6,939 bases of DNA from Marinilabiliaceae bacterium UBA5213. GTDB taxonomy: Bacteria > Bacteroidota > Bacteroidia > Bacteroidales > Marinilabiliaceae. Both the position numbers and the translations under genes were made by a program. The stretch spans positions 1 to 6,939 of the forward strand of contig DHVH01000024.1 in NCBI GenBank assembly GCA_002412555.1, read 5' to 3'. The notes beneath the pieces were generated by a model. It did no database searches. It worked only from the letters and a program-made list of their open reading frames with translations, and was not told the origin of the DNA. Of this stretch, positions 1 to 5,438 are shown piece by piece (position 1 is the stretch's first letter; the number at the start of each line of letters is the position of its first letter).

Positions 1-30
1 ATCAATACCGATTTAAACATACTAGCGGAT

Positions 31-285
31 ATGGGTATTTTTTTGACATTAATTTATACAATCCTAATGGGGTTTATATGTTTTTCAATTTGGTTTTCTC
101 CTCAACTCTACCGGATGTTAAGACGATGGGCGAATAAATTGGGTGTAATTTGGTATGGTTTTTATAATGGAAAAGGTGTTGATAGAGACAGTTTATCAGG
201 AATGGGCAAAAGCCTGGATAAATTTATTTTTACCATTTTATTTTTTATTGGTTTATTCCTATTTATAACGTTTATTATTGGTTGA
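31..285 (+). CDS. small two-helix membrane protein, possibly 5'-partial
   Basis: Unrecognised 84-residue protein. Two hydrophobic segments are visible, about residues 2-23 and 64-83. A basic, aromatic-rich loop (about 27-62, with RMLRRW near its start) separates them, so this is probably a helical hairpin in the inner membrane. The reading frame stays open upstream to base 1 (INTDLNILAD precedes the Met) and there is no convincing Shine-Dalgarno before the ATG at 31. The true start may therefore lie outside the window. It ends with TGA at 283-285. Small multi-pass proteins are common among immunity genes in toxin islands, but nothing in the sequence ties this one to a toxin. The function is unknown; that it is a coding membrane protein is fairly likely. 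Confidence 0.6.
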   Translation: MGIFLTLIYTILMGFICFSIWFSPQLYRMLRRWANKLGVIWYGFYNGKGVDRDSLSGMGKSLDKFIFTILFFIGLFLFITFIIG

Positions 286-385
286 TAAGGGATTAAGGAT
301 ATGAAACACTTCATATATAGGTAAAAAATTAATCCTGACATGATTCCAAGCCAAAATCGGCAATAAACGATTGTCAGCAGGTGCC

Positions 386-440
386 GGGTGGGTCTGGTTA
401 AGGGCGAAAGACGATGGTTTCCAGCAGAACAGACCCACCC
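386..440. repeat. 11-bp perfect inverted repeat, 33-nt loop
   Basis: GGGTGGGTCTG at 386-396 is exactly repeated in inverse orientation as CAGACCCACCC at 430-440. It sits inside the GC-richer patch and is not followed by a T run, so it is not a classical terminator. It could be a transcript stem-loop or the joined ends of a decayed small element. The pairing is directly visible; its role is unknown. Confidence 0.6.
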
Positions 441-666
441 TTGTCGTGCAGAAATTTTCCAAGATCCAGGGGTGGTTGGTGATCAAGCCCATGAAACAAT
501 ATTTGCAATGGATTCTGCTGGAAAAACGGGCCAAGATTTTGTGGTAGGTGTTGAAGGGGCAAGGCCAGAGTATTTATTTGCATTGGAAATTGTAAGCCCA
601 AAAGGTGTTGGTAAATATGTATTAATACTTTATCTCCAGATTCAGGGACTGCATTTCTTTGGATAA
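388..666 (+). pseudogene. questionable ORF, possible decayed gene fragment
   Basis: A 92-codon open frame with a GTG as its only likely start and no Shine-Dalgarno. The middle part (about residues 30-72, QAHETIFAMDSAGKTGQDF, then VGVEGARPEYLFALEIVSPKG) looks like alternating strands of a real protein. The last 20 codons look less natural. The frame one base away continues with a plausible reading (INTLSPDSGTAFLWITRF) through about 630-690, which would fit a frameshifted gene remnant. A competing open frame on the minus strand (398-733) has a Gln/Leu/Pro-rich, unnatural composition and looks like a shadow. No family is recognised. It may not be coding at all. Confidence 0.25.
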
Positions 667-714
667 CCCGATTCACACTGAACTTTATATACCTTACTAA
701 TAAATTGGAGGAAA

Positions 715-1131
715 ATGACGAAATTAGTTCCAAAAAAGATGATAGTAGGACTAGGATTTGTCTTGATAGTATTAATATGTTGCTTCACCATCATGATGCA
801 TGAGCAGGCTGTAAAAACTGAGCGCGATCAATGTTTTGTTAATTTTGCAAACCACTATGATGTTGAACCTACCTTTGATGCTATTGGTACTGCATTATTG
901 GCGCAGATAGAGTCGGAATTGTACCCAGGTATTAACAAAGAAGATGTTCATTCGATATTTAGCCAAATTGCACCTCTTAGGCCAGTCATTATGGGTGTAA
1001 CTCCAGATGGAAGCATAGTAGAGTATATATTTCTGGAAGTTTGTAAATATCCGGATAACGGGATCAGTTATTTGGTTACCTACACGAGTGAAGAAAAATT
1101 TAAAAAGATTAAACTCTATTTTGATGACTAA
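715..1131 (+). CDS. membrane-anchored extracytoplasmic protein, unknown function
   Basis: 138 residues, with the start supported by an ideal Shine-Dalgarno (GGAGG at 706-710, four bases before ATG). Residues 1-8 are basic (TKLVPKK), about 9-28 form a hydrophobic helix, and the rest is soluble. There is no lipobox (the sequence around the cysteines is VLICC), so a signal anchor is more likely than a lipoprotein. The soluble part has a helical stretch (about 53-86, with INKEDVHSIFSQI) and then a strand-rich C-terminus (VEYIFLEVCKY, SYLVTYTSEEKF, KKIKLYF). This pattern resembles small periplasmic or extracytoplasmic domains of the PepSY/SmpA size class, but no family signature is clear. It is followed by a structured intergenic region. 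The function is unknown; that it is a real gene is likely. Confidence 0.75.
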   Translation: MTKLVPKKMIVGLGFVLIVLICCFTIMMHEQAVKTERDQCFVNFANHYDVEPTFDAIGTALLAQIESELYPGINKEDVHSIFSQIAPLRPVIMGVTPDGSIVEYIFLEVCKYPDNGISYLVTYTSEEKFKKIKLYFDD

Positions 1132-1161
1132 CATTTGATGCCGGCGGAGTGGTTGAAATTT

Positions 1162-1224
1162 GGTTAAGAGGAAATTAAGGCTTTTCCTCAACCCCAACCA
1201 TGAATTTGCCGTCATGGGTTGGGG
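1162..1224. repeat. two overlapping, mutually exclusive stem-loops
   Basis: First stem: GGTT (1162-1165) plus GAGGAAA (1168-1174) pairs with TTTCCTC (1183-1189) plus AACC (1190-1193), with a two-base bulge and an 8-base loop. Second stem: CCCCAACCATGA (1192-1203) pairs with TCATGGGTTGGGG (1212-1224), with one bulged G and an 8-base loop. The arms share bases 1192-1193, so the two cannot both form completely. They lie 30 bases after the 715-1131 gene, without a T run behind them. They could protect a 3' end or form part of a small structured RNA. Confidence 0.5.
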
Positions 1225-1282
1225 AGGGTTGCTTTCATTCCAATTCCCCGGCGGGACAATTCATGCTGGCAGCGGCACTGGT

Positions 1283-1321
1283 ACCGGGCAAACCCGGTTT
1301 GTGAACACTGGGGTGTTTTTT
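1283..1321 (+). terminator. possible intrinsic terminator
   Basis: A GC-rich hairpin, ACCGGG (1283-1288) with loop CAAA and CCCGGT (1293-1298), is followed by a second weak stem, AACAC (1304-1308)/GTGTT (1313-1317), that leads straight into a run of six T (1316-1321). The second stem has only five pairs, so termination strength is doubtful. The position, after the 715-1131 gene and before the next candidate promoter, fits a terminator. Confidence 0.4.
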
Positions 1322-1342
1322 GGAGTGAAAATATTATTATTG

Positions 1343-1363
1343 GCTATACTTAACCCATGAGTG
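1343..1363 (+). repeat. 21-bp direct repeat, copy 1
   Basis: This 21-base stretch starts GCTATACTT and ends CCCATGAGTG. It recurs without a mismatch at 3504-3524, 2161 bases further on. After one mismatch both copies continue with GGGA and then diverge. The TATACT inside could serve as a -10 box, with the downstream gene starting at 1406, but no good -35 is visible. Confidence 0.7.
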
Positions 1364-1405
1364 TGGGAGAGGATTACGTCATCAACGTTTTCACTGGAGT
1401 TATAA

Positions 1406-1765
1406 ATGATAAAAAAAATAATATCTTCGGATTTCGCTTTATTTGTTCCATACTTAATTTTACTATTTTTCATTTGGTTAACTGGTAGTGATCGAAAGTT
1501 GTCAATTTGGTTTCTTGTTGGTGTAGGTATAGGCATTGTGATCATTCTTGTACGAATCTTTGAGGTAGGACCGAAGATAATAAAACAAAATTATTCCATA
1601 AGCACTATTTCTTTATTCTTGTTTTTAATTTTTTTGTCAAATTTTATCCCGAATTCTTTTGGATTGTCGTCTGGTTTTATTTTGCTTATAACGCTTGATA
1701 ATATTGTTGTTGAAATTAGAACTCATTTAATTATTAAAAAAGATCATCTTGACAACCGGGGATGA
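1406..1765 (+). CDS. multi-spanning membrane protein, unknown function
   Basis: 119 residues, with the start supported by GGAG at 1396-1399, six bases before ATG. Hydrophobic segments are at about 10-27 (FALFVPYLILLFFIWLTG), 34-52, 65-81 and a weaker one at 86-100. The C-terminal tail (HLIIKKDHLDNRG) is basic and hydrophilic. Three or four transmembrane helices therefore make up almost the whole protein. No catalytic motif or known family is recognised. It lies between the 21-bp repeat copy and a tandem of hairpin repeats, in the same direction as the lipoprotein gene downstream. The 110-base gap with hairpins makes cotranscription uncertain. Small polytopic proteins can be immunity proteins, but that is only a guess from context. 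Confidence 0.65.
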   Translation: MIKKIISSDFALFVPYLILLFFIWLTGSDRKLSIWFLVGVGIGIVIILVRIFEVGPKIIKQNYSISTISLFLFLIFLSNFIPNSFGLSSGFILLITLDNIVVEIRTHLIIKKDHLDNRG

Positions 1766-1773
1766 GAACAATC

Positions 1774-1831
1774 GGGACTTCGTCCCTCATGAAGTTATAT
1801 TAGGGACTTCGTCCCTCGCGATGTCATGCTC
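1774..1831. repeat. tandem 29-bp repeat carrying GGGACTTCGTCCC hairpins
   Basis: The 15-mer GGGACTTCGTCCCTC occurs at 1774-1788 and at 1803-1817. Each copy folds into GGGAC/GTCCC with a tight TTC loop. The 14 bases after each copy agree at 7 positions, so the whole looks like two 29-bp units. There is no T run after either, so a classical intrinsic terminator is not supported. It lies in the gap between the 119-residue membrane protein and the 471-residue lipoprotein. Confidence 0.65.
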
Positions 1832-1875
1832 AGTATCTATCTGTAACTGATTTAGTAATACGGAGTGGAAGAAAT

Positions 1876-3291
1876 ATGTGGAAGAATACAGGAAAAATAG
1901 TAGTTTTTTTGTTGTTAATCGTGATGGTTATTGGTTGTGGGCACAAAGAGCAGAACCAATTATCTCAGGATAGCAGCTTAACCCAAACTAAAACGGATTC
2001 ATTGACTTCTGAGCCGATTATGGGTCGTACAGCGACAAATCCATCTAATTTTATTTCAACATTAGCTCCAAGAGTTTCAAATACAGCACTTCCAGAGGAT
2101 TTGTTGTTGGGTATGCGGCATTCAGATTTATTACTTTCAGTCAATAGAGCTAATCGGTATGGTTGTATTGTCCAGGGAAGCGAAGAAATTTGGCTTGCCT
2201 CCTATCCTTATACCGCTCCCCTGCCTCTTTTGGCAAGTTCTGAGGTCGATTATCGATTTCCGAAATGGTCGCCGGATGGAAAATGGATTGCATATGTCGA
2301 ATCAAATACTCAAATAATTCCTGAAGATGAATACTTTATGCAATTCCCTCCGTCAATCACGGGAACGGATTCTGTGTGGATTATCCATCCGGACGGCTCC
2401 GAAAAGCACCGCATCAGTGATATGGTACCGAGTGCCGTGTTTTCTGGTATTACGGGTGTAGATATGGTTTGTGACATTATCACGGAAATTGAACCCTCAA
2501 TTGAATGGTCACCAGATGGAAAATATATTATGTTTGTTCAGGCATGGATTGAAGAGAATATGCAATGGAACTATACATACTATTTGTCTGAGGTAAATTC
2601 AGGCAAAACCAAAATTCTTTTTACTCAAAATAAAAAGGCCTCAATTTTATGGATTCCAAAAAGTACTCAGGTATTAATCCAGGGAGATTCAGAAATATTC
2701 ACTCTGCTTGATGTTCGGGGTATTGATCAAGTTGAGATTGAGAAAATTGCATTCAAATTGCCTAATGAGGTTAGCAATTATATTTCTTATGAATTTATTC
2801 CATCCAGTGATGAAAATTCTTTCTATGGAATTTTTAAACTTAAAGATGGAAATGATTGGACGAATATTTATGATCGCGCCTTGGTATTGAATTTTGATCT
2901 TAATGCAAGACAATGGAATAGTATTGCTGACATCCCTATAGAGTTGTGGAACAGGCCAAATGTTTTTGATAATCAAATTCTTATTTGTGATAGTACATCT
3001 GGAGAGATCAGAATACTGGAACGAAAAAGCTGGGAATTATCAGGCCTTATTCGATTTTCCTCAACTTTTTCTATCTCACCTAATCAATGTGATTTACAGG
3101 ATCTTAAGGAAATTCATGATGAATCGGGAAAAGTTTGGGCAATATTGGATGGGATTCAGGATAAGACGCAAAAGGGATTATGGGCAGTTCACTTACAACC
3201 AACTAAAAAGGCCATGCCTCAACTTATTTTCGATATAAATTCTTTTCCTGAAAATATAAATTCGATTTCTTATTTTGCTTTTCAACCATAA
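1876..3291 (+). CDS. lipoprotein with PD40/TolB-like propeller motifs
   Basis: 471 residues. The start has a Shine-Dalgarno (GGAAG at 1867-1871, four bases before ATG). Residues 1-20 are a signal peptide ending in a lipobox VIGC, so Cys21 is the likely lipidated residue and the protein sits on the outer face of the membrane. A Ser/Thr-rich linker follows (about 27-75). Two WSPDGK motifs (131-138, WSPDGKWI; 211-218, WSPDGKYI) and a VWIIHPDGSEKHRIS strand (167-181) are typical of PD40/TolB-like beta-propeller blades. The C-terminal 250 residues have more degenerate blades (WNSIADIP, GEIRILERK, GKVWAILDG). No enzyme motif is visible, so a binding or scaffolding role is inferred. It lies in the block flanked by the 21-bp repeats, just before the Rhs remnant. 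No link to the toxins is shown. Confidence 0.8.
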   Translation: MWKNTGKIVVFLLLIVMVIGCGHKEQNQLSQDSSLTQTKTDSLTSEPIMGRTATNPSNFISTLAPRVSNTALPEDLLLGMRHSDLLLSVNRANRYGCIVQGSEEIWLASYPYTAPLPLLASSEVDYRFPKWSPDGKWIAYVESNTQIIPEDEYFMQFPPSITGTDSVWIIHPDGSEKHRISDMVPSAVFSGITGVDMVCDIITEIEPSIEWSPDGKYIMFVQAWIEENMQWNYTYYLSEVNSGKTKILFTQNKKASILWIPKSTQVLIQGDSEIFTLLDVRGIDQVEIEKIAFKLPNEVSNYISYEFIPSSDENSFYGIFKLKDGNDWTNIYDRALVLNFDLNARQWNSIADIPIELWNRPNVFDNQILICDSTSGEIRILERKSWELSGLIRFSSTFSISPNQCDLQDLKEIHDESGKVWAILDGIQDKTQKGLWAVHLQPTKKAMPQLIFDINSFPENINSISYFAFQP

Positions 3292-3503
3292 TAAAAATTT
3301 TATTTCTCGCAATTACAATCTGGCATTGGTTAAGTCTATTCTATACATGTAGGGAACTGCGAGCCTAACCCAGTGCTTGACCATCAGCCATCCCAAAATG
3401 CAAGCGTCTTCCAAAACCAGATTTATCTGCGAAGCCCCGAGCCTCTGTTTGCAAGGGTTGCAGGTTGCAGCCTGAAGTTTTTCTCTGGGTCCTGATTAAT
3501 TCT

Positions 3504-3524
3504 GCTATACTTAACCCATGAGTG
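3504..3524 (+). repeat. 21-bp direct repeat, copy 2, with extended -10-like element
   Basis: Perfect copy of 1343-1363. Here TATACT (3506-3511) is preceded by TG at 3503-3504, giving an extended -10-like TGCTATACT; a clear -35 is absent. The ATG inside the repeat (3518-3520) is the first Met of the Rhs remnant frame. The repeat therefore marks either a duplicated leader or the left edge of the inserted cassette. Confidence 0.65.
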
Positions 3525-3620
3525 CGGGACATCATAATGCCTTCGTCGATTTCAACTTTTATCAAACCGACTCCTTTGGACCCGTGACCGCCATGAGCCA
3601 GGAGGGTGCGTACTTCACGT

Positions 3621-3653
3621 CCCCTAATCGCGGCCTAAAAGGCCGCTCAGGGG
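3621..3653. repeat. strong stem-loop inside Rhs remnant
   Basis: GCGGCCT (3630-3636) pairs perfectly with AGGCCGC (3640-3646) around a loop AAA. An outer CCCCT (3621-3625)/AGGGG (3649-3653) extends the stem across an AATC/TC internal loop. It lies immediately upstream of the recognisable Rhs core and may mark the junction between the foreign N-terminal part and the core. Confidence 0.6.
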
Positions 3654-3847
3654 CGCTTCGCGTGATCTCCGACCAGGTGTCTTCGACCGCGCTGGTGGTG
3701 GATGCGAGCGGCAACAAGGTCTCCGAGACGCGGTACTACCCGTTTGGCGAGGTGAGGTACATGAGCGGGAATTCCCCAACGGATAAGACTTATACTGGCC
3801 AGAGAAGCAAGGACTTTGGGTTGATGGATTACAATCCGAGATATTAC

Positions 3848-3895
3848 TCTTTGCTGGGCAGGTTCGCGTCCGCGGATACAATTGTGCCGGAGCCA
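3848..3895 (+). repeat. Rhs core homology block, copy 1
   Basis: 48 bases encoding SLLGRFASADTIVPEP. They match 6039-6086 at 43 of 48 positions, with no gaps, after which both copies diverge. This is the 3' end of the Rhs core, where toxin tips are exchanged. Confidence 0.8.
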
Positions 3896-4306
3896 TACAA
3901 TTCTCTAGATTGGGATCGCAACGCATACGTCAGATCGAACCCCTTAAAGTACTCAGACCCTGATGGCCACTTCTTCTGGCTTGTCCTTATCGGCGTATTG
4001 TTATATGTTGCTACTGTACCAGGAGAACTGGGCCATATGAAGTATATCCGTTAACTGCAGCGATTGGGGATGCTGGCCTGCGTATGGCAGATCCTGTGGA
4101 CTGGGTCTATACAGAGTTAGATACCGCCAGTCACAAAGGGTATGAGGTATGGCACCGAGTTTATGACCAAAAGGTTGTGAAATGGCTGTCGGATAATCCA
4201 AGAGTTACCCAAGAACAATTCCTAAGTTACATGAGGGACCTATATAAAATACAAGAACTGGATAAACGTTTTCCACAAGCATGGAAACAAACTACAGATG
4301 GCTATC

Positions 4307-4312
4307 GAGGAG
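4307..4312 (+). promoter_or_regulatory. Shine-Dalgarno deciding the immunity start
   Basis: GAGGAG stands five bases before the ATG at 4318. It lies inside the toxin 3' coding end. It is the reason the immunity gene is started here rather than at the in-frame ATG at 4084. Confidence 0.7.
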
Positions 4313-4317
4313 TGGGA

Positions 4318-4986
4318 ATGAACAAGTTTTACGTAATTGAGCCAGCAGATGGGAAGATGTTCGGCACGAAATGGGCATACGCTGAACCTTTAGAGCCTTC
4401 AAATATCGGTAAGAGCCAGAAATGTCCGGTTTGTGGTGGAGCTGTGAGCTTGAGAAGATGGTTGCCTCCTCATCGAATCAAGTTATCCAGTGCCAAGCCC
4501 AGCAAATGGGGCGATTTTGTATGGGGGGCAGGATTTCCTCTGCTGGTCTCAAGCAAATTCAAGGAAATTTACGACCAAGAAAGGTTAACGGGGATCGAAG
4601 AGTTTTCCTTCCCGGTCGAAATTGTTCGTATAGGAACCCTGAAATCTGGCCAGTTCCCTTTACCTCCACCAACTTACCATTTGATTCATGTCCTTTGGGG
4701 AGGGGCCAACCAAGACGATATTGCCTCGGATTTAACCCATGAACACCCTGAAGTTATTACCTGTGCATTCTGCCGTGTGGGCGTAACCTGGAGAAAACAG
4801 GAAAGAGTTATTATCGAAGAGAGTTCCTGGAATGGGAGCGACATTTTTAAACCCAGAAATGCTCCCGTGCATTTCATGGTCTCAGAGCGTTTCAAGCGAC
4901 TGGTGGAGAATAATCATATGTCCAATATATGGTTAATACCAGCAGAGCAATTTGCTTACGATGAACGTCGACTGGCGCTTTGGTAG
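4318..4986 (+). CDS. double-CXXC immunity protein (SitI6/Gmx_para_CXXCG type)
   Basis: 222 residues from the ATG at 4318. The frame is open far upstream (an in-frame ATG at 4084), but those 78 codons are toxin tail. The Shine-Dalgarno and the change of homology place the start at MNKFYVIEPADG. Two Cys pairs, CPVCGG (Cys36, Cys39) and CAFCRVG (Cys149, Cys152), probably bind one metal ion. Between them are SKWGDFVWGAGFPLLVSSKF and a strand-rich VEIVRIG. The end has SSWNGSDIFKPRNAPVHFMV, SERFKRLVENN and NIWLIPAEQF. This layout and length match the double-CXXCG family, known as immunity partners of Sit/Rhs-type toxins in Myxococcus. It should neutralise the nuclease-like tip encoded just upstream, in the cytoplasm. 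The frame is intact although the toxin is broken, which fits retained protection. The family assignment rests on motifs recalled, not on a search. Confidence 0.82.
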   Translation: MNKFYVIEPADGKMFGTKWAYAEPLEPSNIGKSQKCPVCGGAVSLRRWLPPHRIKLSSAKPSKWGDFVWGAGFPLLVSSKFKEIYDQERLTGIEEFSFPVEIVRIGTLKSGQFPLPPPTYHLIHVLWGGANQDDIASDLTHEHPEVITCAFCRVGVTWRKQERVIIEESSWNGSDIFKPRNAPVHFMVSERFKRLVENNHMSNIWLIPAEQFAYDERRLALW

Positions 4987-5045
4987 GTAAAGGATTGAGG
5001 CCGAAACGTAACCCATTGGAAGACGATTTGAGTTCATAAAGATAA

Positions 5046-5438
5046 AGGCTGAGTTCAACAACTTCCACACCAAATGCTGTGGCGAAAAGACGAAGAACAG
5101 AGAGCGATGAACATTGTCCACCTAGCAATCATTCTGGGTTAAAGGATGCAATGAAAGCGGCAGGAAATAATGCGCCTGCCGATATGATTAAACCTCAGCT
5201 CCATTACAATCTTCCTTGGACTTTTCGAGATTGGTTTTCGGCTGAAGGTCGTGGGCTGAATGTAAATGATCCACAGTTTGGACGTTGGGTTAAAGGATCA
5301 CCTGTTGGTAGACATCAGAACTGGACTGCTGAGTATAATCGCAGATGGTGAGACTTTATTCGGGCGAATCCAAATGCCGCAAGACAGGAAGTATTAGACT
5401 ATTTGGATGAATTATTAGCAAGCGGAGAGTTCCAATGA
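5046..5438 (+). pseudogene. orphan nuclease-like toxin tip with in-frame TGA
   Basis: The frame opens after a stop at 5043 and has no Rhs core. It reads SSTTSTPNAVAKRRRTESDE, then HCPPSNHSGLKDAMKAAGNN, APADMIKPQLHYNLPW, TFRDWFSAEGRGLNVNDPQF and GRWVKGSPVGRHQNWTAEYN, RRW. A TGA at 5349-5351 interrupts it, and homology resumes at once with DFIRANPNAARQEVLDYLDE, LLASGEFQ, stop 5436-5438. The alanine/glycine-rich linker followed by H-x-NLPW and the W…NPNA…Q…Y tail is typical of HNH/AHH-superfamily polymorphic nucleases. In that style the motif is usually HHNLP; here it reads HYNLP, so one histidine appears lost. The stop overlaps the next immunity ATG. The tail aligns with the toxin tail of the previous cassette, so both tips belong to one family. 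It has no start signal and is very likely dead. Confidence 0.75.
5424..5429 (+). promoter_or_regulatory. Shine-Dalgarno deciding the second immunity start
   Basis: GGAGAG lies five bases before the ATG at 5435, inside the 3' end of the toxin remnant. The spacing and placement are the same as for the first immunity gene, which supports a shared toxin-immunity layout. Confidence 0.7.

Larger units (their letters stand above)
286..714. other. 429-base gap with no confident gene
   Basis: Between the small membrane protein and the next well-supported gene there is no ORF with a good start signal. The segment at about 370-560 is clearly richer in G+C than both flanks. It contains one questionable open frame (388-666) and an 11-bp perfect inverted repeat (386-396/430-440), both listed separately. 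The base composition and the lack of ribosome-binding sites suggest a gene or mobile-element remnant rather than a plain spacer. Confidence 0.5.
3518..4321 (+). pseudogene. Rhs core fragment plus nuclease-like toxin tip, frameshifted
   Basis: The first 178 codons hold a degenerate Rhs-associated core (TIGR03696-like). GALRVISDQVSSTALVVDAS stands where intact cores read about SDHLGSTALVVDA. It continues YYPFGEV, TYTGQRSKDFGLMDYNPRYY, SLLGRFASADTIVPEP and NPLKYSDPDGH, then a hydrophobic stretch. That frame stops at 4052-4054. The continuation lies one frame away from about 4030: GPYEVYPLTAAIGDAGLRM, ADPVDWVYT, then a toxin tail SHKGYEVWHRVYDQKVVKWL, SDNPRVTQEQFLSYMRDLY, KIQELDKRFPQAWKQ. A missing G in the GGG run near 4030-4032 explains the first shift. 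One extra A near 4291 would return to the first frame and end LQMAIEEWE-stop at 4319-4321, overlapping the next ATG. The repeated part of a full Rhs shell is absent. The tail resembles HNH/AHH-type polymorphic nucleases, but its catalytic His pair is not visible, and the short linker suggests internal deletion. It is probably inactive. Confidence 0.75.

Noticed and set aside
398..733. Minus-strand open frame across the GC-richer patch
   Set aside because: The composition is unnatural (rich in Gln, Leu, Pro and His), it has no ribosome-binding site, and it overlaps the well-supported start of the 715-1131 gene.
1767..1831. CRISPR array
   Set aside because: Only two short hairpin repeats 29 bases apart are present, with no spacers of regular length and no cas genes.
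2689..2976. Minus- and plus-strand frames inside the PD40 lipoprotein gene
   Set aside because: They overlap a long, well-supported coding frame and lack domains or start signals.
3289..3305. AATAAAAATTTTATTT after the lipoprotein as a terminator
   Set aside because: The stem is made only of A-T pairs and has no real loop or separate T tail, so it is too weak to call.
3365..3565. Minus-strand frame before the Rhs remnant
   Set aside because: It shares a short peptide (THGLSIA) with another minus-strand frame at 1261-1545 only because both cross the 21-bp direct repeat. There is no start signal or domain.
4733..4743. Third partial copy of the 21-bp repeat (TTAACCCATGA)
   Set aside because: Only 11 bases match, and they lie inside the immunity coding sequence. 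Chance similarity is sufficient.
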